From NCBI RefSeq assembly GCF_000826185.2, contig NZ_LN648873.1, positions 62,001 to 126,000 on the forward strand: DNA of 64,000 bases, given 5' to 3'. Below, one piece after another: positions 25,729 to 34,437 of this stretch. Every line of letters begins with the position of its first letter. Positions within the stretch are counted from its first letter, which is position 1. Source of the DNA: Microbacterium gorillae. Its GTDB lineage: Bacteria; Actinomycetota; Actinomycetes; Actinomycetales; Microbacteriaceae. The notes under the pieces were generated by a model. The model was not told the origin of the DNA and made no database searches. It saw nothing but the letters and a program-made list of their open reading frames with translations. The position numbers were made by a program, and so were the translations under genes.

Positions 25729-27051
25729 TCAGACCATCGCGACCGCGGCACGCTGGAGCGGGCGGGTGGTGCCCACCGCGAGCAGGACGAGTATGACGCC
25801 CCCGCCGATCACGATCGCAAGGATCAGCGCGGTCCACGGCGTGAAGATCAGCGACATCCCGACCACCGGGAACAGCAGGATGCCGGCGATGGCGGCGGAC
25901 CCGAGGCTCACGATCAGCAGCGGGCTGAGCACGGCGCGGCGGCGAACTCGGTCCAGGAGCGTCTCCGGCGTGCCGAGCATGATCAGGGACTTCGACAGCT
26001 CCCGTCGATCCAGGACGTCCGCGGCCTGAGCCACGCCGACCCCGCACGCGACGATGAGGAACGACCCCACGACGGTGATCAGCAGGCCCGTGGCGATGTC
26101 GCCGATGAGCGTGGCCGCCGCGCCGTCCGCGTTGGCGTCCGGGATGCTCGCGATCAGCGAGAGGCCGCTGCCGACGGCGACGGCCATGAAGCTCGTCATC
26201 GCGATACCGGACACCTGGCGCCAGGCGGCCTTGGGATCCTCGGCGACGCGACGCGCCGCGATCAGTCGCAACGGGTTCTTGGCGCGGCGGGCACCGCGCA
26301 GCGCGATCCGGTGCAGCACCCAGGGGCCGATGAGATTCAGGATCCCCATGGTTGCGGCGAATCCTCCGATGATGGCGGCGAAGACGAGGAGAACCTCGGA
26401 CATCCCGGTCGCCAGATTGATCGCGACGAACGCGACGATGACGACGGCGGCGGCGATGAGGACGCGGACGGCCGAGATGCGTGGGGCGTCCTGACGCGTG
26501 CGCACGCCCAGCGGCGACACGACCACGGCGCGCAGGCTCAGCAGAGAGCTCAGCACCGCGATCGCGACGATGCCCGCGACGATCAGCACGAAGCCCCACC
26601 AGGGCGGGATGACGCCGGCGAGTCCGAGCGCGGTTCCGCGGAAGTGGATCAGGGAGATCAGCGGCAGGATCAGCCGCGAGAGCACCACGCCGCCGAGCGC
26701 GCCGCACAGGGCGACGATGGCCGACTCGAGCACCGTCAGGCGGAGGACCGTGTCCGCCGTGGCCCCGAGCAACCTCAGCGTCGCCAGGCGGTCGTCCCGG
26801 CGGCGGGCGGACAGTCGGGCGGCCGCGCCGCCGAGGGTCATCATCGGCACGAGGAGCAGGGTGAGGGCGATCGCCGCCATCAGCTGGTAGTTGATCGCGT
26901 CCGGGTCGTCCCACCGGAAGAAGGACTGTGCCCCGCCGATCACGACGATCACGAGCGCCGTGACGATCGCGAAGGCGATGGCGGGCAGCGCGAGTGTCGC
27001 TCGCGAGCCCGGAGCGTTCCGGAACGACAGCCGCAGCAGTCGGAGGGTCAT
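25729..27051 (-). CDS. FtsX-like ABC transporter permease
   Basis: A 440-residue membrane protein with two FtsX-type repeats: each has about three to four transmembrane segments, the first around residues 20-220 and the second around 250-430. The segment ARRRDDRLATLRLLGATADTVLRLTVLES is the typical FtsX/MacB coupling region. With the ATPase encoded just upstream it makes a MacB/LolCDE-type complex. Such systems export peptides or lipids, or sense antimicrobial peptides. The ATG at 27051 overlaps the ATPase stop codon (ATGA); a longer frame is non-coding in character. Confidence 0.9.
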   Translation of the reverse strand: MTLRLLRLSFRNAPGSRATLALPAIAFAIVTALVIVVIGGAQSFFRWDDPDAINYQLMAAIALTLLLVPMMTLGGAAARLSARRRDDRLATLRLLGATADTVLRLTVLESAIVALCGALGGVVLSRLILPLISLIHFRGTALGLAGVIPPWWGFVLIVAGIVAIAVLSSLLSLRAVVVSPLGVRTRQDAPRISAVRVLIAAAVVIVAFVAINLATGMSEVLLVFAAIIGGFAATMGILNLIGPWVLHRIALRGARRAKNPLRLIAARRVAEDPKAAWRQVSGIAMTSFMAVAVGSGLSLIASIPDANADGAAATLIGDIATGLLITVVGSFLIVACGVGVAQAADVLDRRELSKSLIMLGTPETLLDRVRRRAVLSPLLIVSLGSAAIAGILLFPVVGMSLIFTPWTALILAIVIGGGVILVLLAVGTTRPLQRAAVAMV

Positions 27052-27770
27052 CGCGCGCCTCCGACCGGGCTGGTCGAGCGTGCGGGGGCCGCCCACTCAC
27101 CGCTGACGCGGCCGTCCTGCACGCGGATGATGCGTGAACAGCGAGCGGCGACGGTGTTGTCGTGAGTGACGACGACCAGCGTGCGTCCCTGTCCGGTCGT
27201 CGCGTCCAGGAGGGCCGACATGACGTCGGCTGACGTGCGCGAATCCAGGGCGCCCGTCGGCTCGTCGGCGAACACGACCGGCGCGCCGGTCACCTGGGCT
27301 CGGGCGATGGCCACACGCTGCGCCTGACCGCCGGAGAGCTGGCCGATCCGACGGTCTTCGAGGCCGGCGAGACCGAGCGTGCCGAGCCAGCGCCGGGCGC
27401 GTTCCTCCGCCGCTGCGCGCGGGGTGTCGGTGAGCATCAGGGCGAGCGCGACGTTCTCCACGGCGGTGAGTTCGGGCAGCAGCAGTCCTTCCTGGAACAC
27501 GAAGCCGAAGCTCTCCCGCCGCAAGCGGGATCGTTCGGCGTCCGACTGGGTGGCGACATCGAGCGCACCGGTCGGAGTGCGCAGCATGACGTGCCCGGCA
27601 TCGGGTGTGATGATGCCGGCGAGCACGTGCAGGAGGGTGGTTTTGCCGGACCCGGAGGCGCCCATGATCGCGAGGGACTCGCCGGCACTGACGCTCAGGT
27701 CGATGCCGGCGAGCGCGGTGGTCGGTCCGTAGGTCTTCACGAGTCCGGTGGCTTGGAGAATCGGGGTCAT
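27048..27770 (-). CDS. ABC transporter ATPase, MacB/LolD type
   Basis: A 240-residue ATPase with Walker A GASGSGKTT (residues 37-45), Q loop FGFVFQEGLLLPELTAVENV, signature LSGGQAQRV (145-153), Walker B PVVFADEPTGALD and switch His in VVTHDNTVAARC. The TGALDSRTSADV segment is typical of the MacB/FtsE/LolD class, which works mechanically on FtsX-type permeases rather than by classic transport. It is the first gene of a two-gene unit with the permease gene. The ATG at 27770 follows GAGG at eight bases. Confidence 0.93.
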   Translation of the reverse strand: MTPILQATGLVKTYGPTTALAGIDLSVSAGESLAIMGASGSGKTTLLHVLAGIITPDAGHVMLRTPTGALDVATQSDAERSRLRRESFGFVFQEGLLLPELTAVENVALALMLTDTPRAAAEERARRWLGTLGLAGLEDRRIGQLSGGQAQRVAIARAQVTGAPVVFADEPTGALDSRTSADVMSALLDATTGQGRTLVVVTHDNTVAARCSRIIRVQDGRVSGEWAAPARSTSPVGGAR

Positions 27771-27874
27771 GCATCCAGCCTCGTCATCCGTGGCGCGCAT
27801 GTCGTCGTGCGCGGGATGCAGATGCGACGCTTGCGATCATCCTCCGGGATGACTGACCCGTCGCCGGGGAGGGG

Positions 27875-28648
27875 TCAGGGGTGCCGTGAGCGTGGGGGCC
27901 TGCGTGTCTCGAGCAGCAGCATCGCCAGGGCGGCCAGCTCCGCGAGAATCAGCGTCCGCTCGATCAGCCCGAGCGGAATCATGGGCCTGCGTGTCTCGAG
28001 CAGCAGCATCGCCAGGGCGGCCAGCTCCGCGAGAATCAGCGTCCGCTCGATCAGCCCGAGCGGAATCATGGTCCACCAGGCGAAGCCCACGGCCTCGCCG
28101 ATGCCGACGAACACGCCGAGTCCGACCACCGCCGCGATGGCGAGCAGGGTGAAGAACACGGCGAGCATCAGCGGCGTGCTCATCCGCCGCGGCGGGCGCG
28201 AACGCAGGCGACGGGTGGCGATGATGAGCACGGCGATGGGGAGTGACACGAAGGCCATCACCGCCATCGCCCGGTGGGCCAGGCCCGTCCACGTCGCCCC
28301 GGTGGCCCAGTCGGCTTTGGTGAACACGGCGACCCCGATCAGTCCCACGACCCACAGCAGCATCAGGAGCGATGGAACGGAAACCGGGCGGCAGAAGCCG
28401 CGACGCACCAGCGCCGCAAGGGCTGCCACGGAACTCGCGGCGAGCAGCAGAACGGCACCGTTGAAGAGCCAGGCGAGGGAGGTGCGTCCGTATTCGCTCA
28501 CCGTCACGCGGATCGGGTCGATCGCGGCGGTGGGCGGCAGCACGTGCAGCAGCAGAATCGCGCCGGTCGCGGTGAGCAGGCCGATCAGGGCTCCGAGCGC
28601 GAGCCGGTCCGACACGCGGTCGCGCGTGTTCGTCGTGCTGTTCGCCAT
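27875..28648 (-). CDS. DUF998-like membrane protein with an internal 29-residue duplication
   Basis: A 257-residue protein with about seven hydrophobic segments. The N-terminal VSEYGRTSLAWLFNGAVLLLAASS and the later FTKADWATGATWTGLAHRAMAVMAF fit DUF998 membrane proteins, whose function is unknown. The last helix region, 29 residues beginning MIPLGLIERTL and ending LLLETRRP, occurs twice in tandem with no difference, because 87 bp of DNA are exactly duplicated. Without the second copy the protein would be about 228 residues. The frame is preserved, so an extra amphipathic or membrane segment is added. Confidence 0.8.
   Translation of the reverse strand: MANSTTNTRDRVSDRLALGALIGLLTATGAILLLHVLPPTAAIDPIRVTVSEYGRTSLAWLFNGAVLLLAASSVAALAALVRRGFCRPVSVPSLLMLLWVVGLIGVAVFTKADWATGATWTGLAHRAMAVMAFVSLPIAVLIIATRRLRSRPPRRMSTPLMLAVFFTLLAIAAVVGLGVFVGIGEAVGFAWWTMIPLGLIERTLILAELAALAMLLLETRRPMIPLGLIERTLILAELAALAMLLLETRRPPRSRHP
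27896..28069. repeat. Exact 87-bp tandem duplication within a coding sequence
   Basis: Copy 1 spans 27896-27982 and copy 2 spans 27983-28069; all 87 bases agree, synonymous positions included. As 87 is divisible by three the frame of the DUF998-like gene is kept. The lack of divergence implies a recent event or an assembly artefact. Confidence 0.95.
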
Positions 28649-28666
28649 AGCGCCACTGTATGCGGA

Positions 28667-31600
28667 TCATCGGAAGTCGCGGGAGGAGTGGGTGACACCC
28701 ACACGCAGGTCGGTGAACGCATCGGCGATGAGATTGGTCACGCCTTCGGTGGAGCGTTCCAGGATGCCGCGGGCGATGAGGGCGGGACTCTCACGCACCA
28801 CCCGGCGATACCGGTTCCAGACGCCCGTCGAGCAGATCACGTTGACCAGGCCGTGCTCATCCTCCAGATTGAGGAACGTGATGCCGGAGGCGGTCGCCGG
28901 CCTCTGCCGGTGGGTCACCAGCCCCGCCACCTCCACTCGTCTCCCGGACTCGTGGCTGCGCATCTCGGTGGAGGTGATCACGCCGCGGGCGTCGAGTTGA
29001 GCTCGGAAGTGCGTCATCGGATGGTCCTCGGTGGAGACGCCGGTCGCCCACAGATCCGCGGCGAGAGTCTCGTAGCTGGTGGGGTCCGGGAACAGCGGTG
29101 GTTGCACCGCCATCACGGTGCCGGCCAGGAACTCCGGCCGATCCTGCGCCGCGGCGCCGGCGGCCCACAGCGCCTCACGGCGGGTCAGTCCCCAGCATTC
29201 GAACGCCCCGGCCGTGGCCAGGGCTTCCACCTGAGCTTCGGTGATACCGGTGCGCCGGACCAGATCGTGCAGGTCGCGAAACGCGCCCTCGGCGTCGCGT
29301 GCGGCGACGATTCGTCGAGCGGTGCTCGCGCCGAGGCCGGTGACGTTCGCCAGTCCCAGGCGAACCGCCCAGGCACCGTCACGGCGGTGGTCCGCGCAGA
29401 CGTCCGGAGCGTGGGGGTCGAAGAGCCCCACCGGTGGTTGCACGCGGTGGGTGCAGCCCTCGAGGCCGGTGGGGTCCGGACGATCGCCCACGAGTTCGAC
29501 GCCGTCCAGGGCGGCGGAGCGGACGATATCCGGTCGCAGCACACGCACCCCGTGCCGACGCGCGTCGGCGACGAGGGTGGCGGGGGAGTAGAACCCCATC
29601 GGCTGGGAACGCAGCAGCCCGGCCAGGAACGCGGCGGGGTAGTGCAGCTTGATCCACGAGCTGGCGTAGACGAGCAGACCGAACGAGAGTGAGTGCGACT
29701 CAGCGAACCCGAAGTTCGCGAACGCCTGGATGCGCGTGTAGATCGCGTCCGCGGCCTCACCCACCAGACCGTTGCGCGCCATCCCCGCATAGAGCTTCTC
29801 CCGCAGACTCTCGATGCGCTCAAGGCCCCGCTTGGACCCCATCGCGCGACGCAGCAGGTCGGCATCCTCGCCGGTGCAGTCGCCGATCGCCATGGCCATC
29901 TGCATCAGCTGCTCCTGGAACACCGGAATGCCGAGGGTGCGCTCGAGCACCGGCTTGAGCTTGGGGTGCGGGTAGGTCACCTCTTCGTGCCCCATCTTGC
30001 GTCGGACGAACGGATGCACCGCACCGCCCTGGATCGGACCGGGGCGGATCAGTGCGATCTGGATCACGAGGTCGTAGAAGCGGCGCGGCTGCAGCCGCGG
30101 CAGCAGCCCCATCTGCGCCCGCGATTCCACCTGGAAGACACCGATCGAGTCCGCCCGGCAGAGCATGTCGAAGACGGCGGCCTCCTCCTTCGGGATCGTG
30201 GCCAGCTCCCATTCCTCCCCGGTGCTGTCGCGGATCAGGTCGAAGCAGTGCTGGATCGCCGCCAGCATGCCGAGGCCCAGCAGGTCGAACTTCACCAGCC
30301 CCATCCAGGCCGCGTCGTCCTTGTCCCACTGGATGACGGTGCGGTTCTCCATTCGCGCGTGCTCGACCGGCACCACTTCGCCGACCGGACGATCGGTGAG
30401 GACCATGCCGCCGGAGTGGATGCCGAGGTGCCGCGGCGCCTTCAGCAGCCGCGTGGCGTAGTCGACCACCTGATCCGGGATGTCGTGGCCGCCCTCGCTG
30501 GACAGGTCCGCGCCCCACCGCTCCACCTGCTTGGACCAGGCATCCTGCTGACCGGGGGAGAACCCGAGAGCGCGTGCCATGTCGCGCACCGCGTTCTTCG
30601 GCCGGTACTGGATGACGTTGGCGACCTGGGCCGCACGTTCTCTGCCGTACTGCCCGTACACCCACTGGATGATCTCCTCGCGGCGGTCCGAGTCGAAGTC
30701 CACGTCGATGTCCGGCTCCTCGTCGCGGAGAGTCGACAGGAATCGTTCGAACGGCAGCTCGTAGGCGATCGCGTCCACGGCGGTGATGTCCAGCAGGTAG
30801 CAGATGGCGCTGTTGGCGGCAGAGCCCCGACCCTGGCAGAGGATGCCGCGCCGACGCGCCTCCTGCACGATGCCGTGCACGATCAGGAAGTAGCCCGGGA
30901 AGTCCTTCTTCTCGATGACGTCGAGTTCCCGGCCGATGCGTTCCCGGTCGGCGTCCCGCAGATTCGGGTACTTGCGCGGCACGGCCTCCCAGACGAGGTG
31001 ACGCAGCCAGCTCATCGGCGTGTGCCCGTCCGGGACCGCTTGCTTCGGCAGCGCCGGACGGGCGCGGCGGAGGGGGAAAGCCAGCTCGTCGGCCAGCGTC
31101 ACGGTGCGGGCGACCGCGCCCGGATAGCGGGCGAAGCGCCGGTGCATCTCCACACCGGAGCGCAGGTGCGCCCCGGTGTGCGCGGGCAGCCAGCCATCGA
31201 GTTCATCCATGCTGCGGTTGGCCCGCACCGCGGCGACCGCCTCGGCCAGCCCGGCATCACGCGGTCGGGCATAGTGCGCGTTCGTGCTGGCCAGCGTCGG
31301 CAGATTCCAGCGCGCGGCGAGCTCGGTGAGGGCGTCATTGCGCGTGGAATCCCACGGGTCGCCGTGATCGGTCAGTTCGACATGCACGTTCTCGCGTCCG
31401 AACAGAGCGATGAGTCGGTCCAGTTCCGTCGCGGCCGCATCAATGCCCTCTTCCGCCAGAGCCCGGCGCACGGGGCCCTTGCGGCACCCCGTGAGGATCG
31501 CCCACTCGCCGCCGGACGCGGCACCCAGTTCATCCAGGTCGTACACCGGGCGGCCCTTCTCCGCCCCACGCAGCTGCGCGTGCGTGATCGCGCCGGCGAG

Positions 31601-32059
31601 GCGGTGGTAGCCCTCCTCGCCGCGGGCGAGGACCAGCAGGTGGGACCCGACGGGATCGGCTTCACCGTTCTGGGGCTTCGGCAGCTCCAGCGACAGCTCG
31701 GAGCCGAAGACGGTCGCGAGCCCGGTCGCCTCCGCGGCTTCGGCGAACCGGACGATGCCGTAGAAGCCGTCGTGATCGGTCACCGCCAGGGCGTGCAGCC
31801 CGAGGCGGGTGGCCTCCTCCACCAGCTCCTCCGGGGAGGAGGCGCCGTCGAGGAAGGAGAACGACGAGTGCGCGTGCAGCTCGGCGTACGGCAGCACGTC
31901 CTCGGGTACGGGGAGTTCCGGGGGCGAGTAGTCGCCGCGCTTGCGGCTCCACGCCGGACTGTCGCCGCCGTCCGCACCCACCGGGGCGGACGGCTCGCGG
32001 GTACCGCTCAGAGCCCGTTCGAGGCGATTCCACGAGATCGGCGGATTCTGAAAGCCCAT
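28667..32059 (-). CDS. dnaE2: Error-prone DNA polymerase DnaE2 (ImuC)
   Basis: A 1130-residue C-family polymerase. An N-terminal PHP domain starts YAELHAHSSFSFLDGAS (HAH at residues 62-64). The catalytic PDIDVDFDSD motif is at residues 449-458. GSAANSAICYLLDIT, the helix-hairpin-helix segment GLGASTARRIV and an OB domain (VEVAGLVTHRQRP) follow. The lack of the long C-terminal tau-binding part and the gene context identify DnaE2 rather than DnaE1. It performs translesion synthesis and damage-induced mutagenesis with ImuB and the clamp. Its ATG overlaps the imuB stop by one base (TGATG). Confidence 0.96.
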   Translation of the reverse strand: MGFQNPPISWNRLERALSGTREPSAPVGADGGDSPAWSRKRGDYSPPELPVPEDVLPYAELHAHSSFSFLDGASSPEELVEEATRLGLHALAVTDHDGFYGIVRFAEAAEATGLATVFGSELSLELPKPQNGEADPVGSHLLVLARGEEGYHRLAGAITHAQLRGAEKGRPVYDLDELGAASGGEWAILTGCRKGPVRRALAEEGIDAAATELDRLIALFGRENVHVELTDHGDPWDSTRNDALTELAARWNLPTLASTNAHYARPRDAGLAEAVAAVRANRSMDELDGWLPAHTGAHLRSGVEMHRRFARYPGAVARTVTLADELAFPLRRARPALPKQAVPDGHTPMSWLRHLVWEAVPRKYPNLRDADRERIGRELDVIEKKDFPGYFLIVHGIVQEARRRGILCQGRGSAANSAICYLLDITAVDAIAYELPFERFLSTLRDEEPDIDVDFDSDRREEIIQWVYGQYGRERAAQVANVIQYRPKNAVRDMARALGFSPGQQDAWSKQVERWGADLSSEGGHDIPDQVVDYATRLLKAPRHLGIHSGGMVLTDRPVGEVVPVEHARMENRTVIQWDKDDAAWMGLVKFDLLGLGMLAAIQHCFDLIRDSTGEEWELATIPKEEAAVFDMLCRADSIGVFQVESRAQMGLLPRLQPRRFYDLVIQIALIRPGPIQGGAVHPFVRRKMGHEEVTYPHPKLKPVLERTLGIPVFQEQLMQMAMAIGDCTGEDADLLRRAMGSKRGLERIESLREKLYAGMARNGLVGEAADAIYTRIQAFANFGFAESHSLSFGLLVYASSWIKLHYPAAFLAGLLRSQPMGFYSPATLVADARRHGVRVLRPDIVRSAALDGVELVGDRPDPTGLEGCTHRVQPPVGLFDPHAPDVCADHRRDGAWAVRLGLANVTGLGASTARRIVAARDAEGAFRDLHDLVRRTGITEAQVEALATAGAFECWGLTRREALWAAGAAAQDRPEFLAGTVMAVQPPLFPDPTSYETLAADLWATGVSTEDHPMTHFRAQLDARGVITSTEMRSHESGRRVEVAGLVTHRQRPATASGITFLNLEDEHGLVNVICSTGVWNRYRRVVRESPALIARGILERSTEGVTNLIADAFTDLRVGVTHSSRDFR

Positions 32060-33609
32060 CAGTCGTACCGTCCCTCGGCGTGCCACCCGGACTCGTCCAG
32101 CAGCAGCAGCCACGCCGTCTCATCGTCGGCGACCACCTGGAACCGATGCGCGTGCGTGGCCTGCGCGGCGTCCCAGGACCGCTCGTGCAGCGGCCAGGGC
32201 CCCGCCCAGGAGGAGATCCGGCGTTCCGCCGATGCGGTGAGCAGGAGGACGGGTTCCGCGCTGATCGCGTCGCGCTCGTCGACCGTGACCGCGGTGCCGT
32301 CGACGTCCAGCACGCTGACGCTGACGGGGTGATCGAACACCGTGCTCGGCAGCGGCGCCGGCAGGTGGCCGGGCCACGGACGGTGCGGTTCGCGGGCCAG
32401 CACGGTGCGATCGCCCCACGGCACCAGCGTCTGCCGGTCGCCGAGGCGTCGCCCGCCGCCGATCGCCGGAACCAGCACGGCGCGATGACCCAGCATGCCC
32501 TGCACCCGGGAGAGCGCGTGATGCAGCCGGGCGTCAGTGCCCTGACCGAACAGCCCGGGCTGGTGGTGGGCGCTGGCGTCCACGGTCTCCGGGATGATGC
32601 GCACGGCGGTGATGCCGCCGGAGAGCACGGGGGCGGTGTCCTCCCATACGCTCTGCAGCTGCCAGCGCACCCGGTCCACGAGCGCGGCCGCGTCGAAGCA
32701 GGTGGGATGCAGCCAGAGCCGATCGGCCATGCCCCCGCGGTCGTCGTGCAGTTCGATGCGAGCCTCGGTGCACACCAGGGAGACTGCGGCGAGACCGGAG
32801 ATGACGTCATCGCAGGTCTGCCGGATCGCGAACGCCACCTGGTCCGCCAGTTCCACGGGCGGCTCGAACGCGATCTCGCGGGCGAGCTCGGGTGGCGGGA
32901 CGCGCGGGGTCACCGGACGGGAGTCGGCCCCCGAAGCCAGAGCGTGCAGGCGGACACCGCGTTCGGAGAGGCGGTCGCGCACCCGCGTGAGTTCGAGCGC
33001 GGCGAACTCGCCGAGCGTGTGCACCCCGAGGCGGGAGAGCATGTCCGCCAGCGCCGCATCCTCCAGCGCGATGATCGGCAGCGGGGCGAGGAAGGTGGCG
33101 GACTCACCGGCGGGAACGATGCGGATGTCGGAGTCGGCGTGCACCCGGCACGCCTGTTCGGCGGTGAACGGTCCGTCCGCGACCCCGGCGCGAACACCGG
33201 AGAGGCCGATGCCGGCGAGGGCGTCGAGGATGACACGGGCGGCGGTGTCCTCGCCGCCGTAGTAGCGCGCCGGTCCGCGCGCCCGGAGGGCGCACAACCC
33301 CGGGCGGAGCACCTGCACCCCCGGGGAGATCTCCTCGATGTGGCGCACGGGGGCCAGGAACGCCCGTTCATCGCGGCCGGGATCGTCCGGCACGATCCGC
33401 AGCCGCGGACAGGCGCCCTGGGCGTCGCGGCGGCGCTGACCCCGCCGGACTCCCTCGGCGCGCGCGGCGGTGGAGCAGTCCACCACGGTGTTCGCGCGTA
33501 CGACGGCGACCGGTTCGGCGGGGTCCAGGGGCGTGGGCGAACTCAGCGAGAGGGCGGTGACGGGCCAGTCCGGGAACCACAGCACCAGGGAGCGGACCGG
33601 GGCGGGCAT
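32059..33609 (-). CDS. imuB: ImuB, catalytically inactive Y-family polymerase homologue
   Basis: A 516-residue Y-family-like protein. Where active polymerases have a DxDxFFA motif it reads LVLWFPDWPVTAL, so the catalytic acidic residue is missing, as is usual for ImuB. The little-finger region is followed by QPGLF (residues 350-354), which fits a beta-clamp-binding motif (QxxLF). ImuB is the hub that tethers DnaE2 to the sliding clamp and to ImuA'. It lies between imuA and dnaE2 with one-base overlaps on both sides, so the three proteins are co-produced. Confidence 0.94.
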   Translation of the reverse strand: MPAPVRSLVLWFPDWPVTALSLSSPTPLDPAEPVAVVRANTVVDCSTAARAEGVRRGQRRRDAQGACPRLRIVPDDPGRDERAFLAPVRHIEEISPGVQVLRPGLCALRARGPARYYGGEDTAARVILDALAGIGLSGVRAGVADGPFTAEQACRVHADSDIRIVPAGESATFLAPLPIIALEDAALADMLSRLGVHTLGEFAALELTRVRDRLSERGVRLHALASGADSRPVTPRVPPPELAREIAFEPPVELADQVAFAIRQTCDDVISGLAAVSLVCTEARIELHDDRGGMADRLWLHPTCFDAAALVDRVRWQLQSVWEDTAPVLSGGITAVRIIPETVDASAHHQPGLFGQGTDARLHHALSRVQGMLGHRAVLVPAIGGGRRLGDRQTLVPWGDRTVLAREPHRPWPGHLPAPLPSTVFDHPVSVSVLDVDGTAVTVDERDAISAEPVLLLTASAERRISSWAGPWPLHERSWDAAQATHAHRFQVVADDETAWLLLLDESGWHAEGRYD

Positions 33610-34352
33610 CAGGACACCCCCGCGAGCGCGCGCGCGGCACGGCGACGGGACAGTTCATCGGTCGCGGGCGTCGGGACGGGCGTGAGCGTCCGCTGCGGAC
33701 GGGCCTGCAGCGCGCCGGAAGGGCCGGGCAGCTGCACGCGCACGCGGCGGGCCCCGGGGGAGCGGCGGGCCCGCGCGCTCACCTCGACCGAGCGGGAGCG
33801 CAGCACCCCCGCACCGTGCTCGGTGCCGCTCCAGTGCGCGTCGCTGAGCCGCAGGGCGACATCGGCTCCGGCCCAGTCGCCGAGGATCAGCAGCACACCG
33901 CCGCGATCGCGCAGGCGTGCGCTCAGTCGTGCCACTTCGGCGTCGTGCGGGCGCGCGGGTGGTCGCACCGCGATCACCGGCACCACCTCAGCCAGCGCCG
34001 CCGCGACCGAGACCCAGCGATCGCCCGGATCCGGCACCAGCGCCAGCCGGTCGAGCACGACGCCGTAGCCTGCGGCCGCCTCCGCGCCGAGCGTGGGCAG
34101 ACCCAGCACGGCGCACCAGGACCCCGCCCGCGAGGGCTCACTCAGCAGCGCCAGCAGCAGGCTGGTGGAGGATTCCACGGCGTACGTCGACCCGGGACGA
34201 AGACCGCCGTCCGGAAACAGCGCGGTCAGCTCCGGGGCGACCGGAACGACCGCGGTATCGGCTCGTCGGCGCTGCATCGAGTCGATCTGACCGCGCAGGC
34301 GCTGCACCTCATCGGCCAGGGGGCCGAGGTCGGAGCGTCGAGCGAGTGCCAT
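33609..34352 (-). CDS. imuA: ImuA'-like mutasome accessory protein
   Basis: A 247-residue protein with distant RecA/SulA-like character: LTALFPDGGLRPGSTYAVES near residue 45 and later hydrophobic strands SWCAVLGLPTLG and VLLILGDWAGADVAL. There is no Walker A motif, which fits the ImuA' branch of actinobacteria. The C-terminal 60 residues are arginine- and proline-rich and probably unstructured. It is the first gene of the operon. AGGA is seven bases before the ATG at 34352, and a LexA box lies directly upstream. Confidence 0.85.
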   Translation of the reverse strand: MALARRSDLGPLADEVQRLRGQIDSMQRRRADTAVVPVAPELTALFPDGGLRPGSTYAVESSTSLLLALLSEPSRAGSWCAVLGLPTLGAEAAAGYGVVLDRLALVPDPGDRWVSVAAALAEVVPVIAVRPPARPHDAEVARLSARLRDRGGVLLILGDWAGADVALRLSDAHWSGTEHGAGVLRSRSVEVSARARRSPGARRVRVQLPGPSGALQARPQRTLTPVPTPATDELSRRRAARALAGVS

Positions 34353-34362
34353 ACGAGAATCC

Positions 34363-34378
34363 TAGAAACTATGTTCGA
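34363..34378 (-). promoter_or_regulatory. LexA (SOS) box upstream of the mutasome operon
   Basis: On the minus strand the site reads TCGAACATAGTTTCTA, matching ten of the twelve fixed positions of the actinobacterial consensus TCGAAC-N4-GTTCGA. It ends 11 bases before the start codon of the first gene. A second isolated TCGAAC half-site is found at 34393-34398. Confidence 0.8.
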
Positions 34379-34437
34379 TAACTGCAATGTGCTCGAACAA
34401 GATAACTCGTACATCCGACATTCGCGTCGGAGGATTC

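Noticed and set aside
29693..32332. An 879-codon open frame on the plus strand
   Set aside because: Antisense to dnaE2, whose frame has complete conserved motifs; the antisense translation has none.
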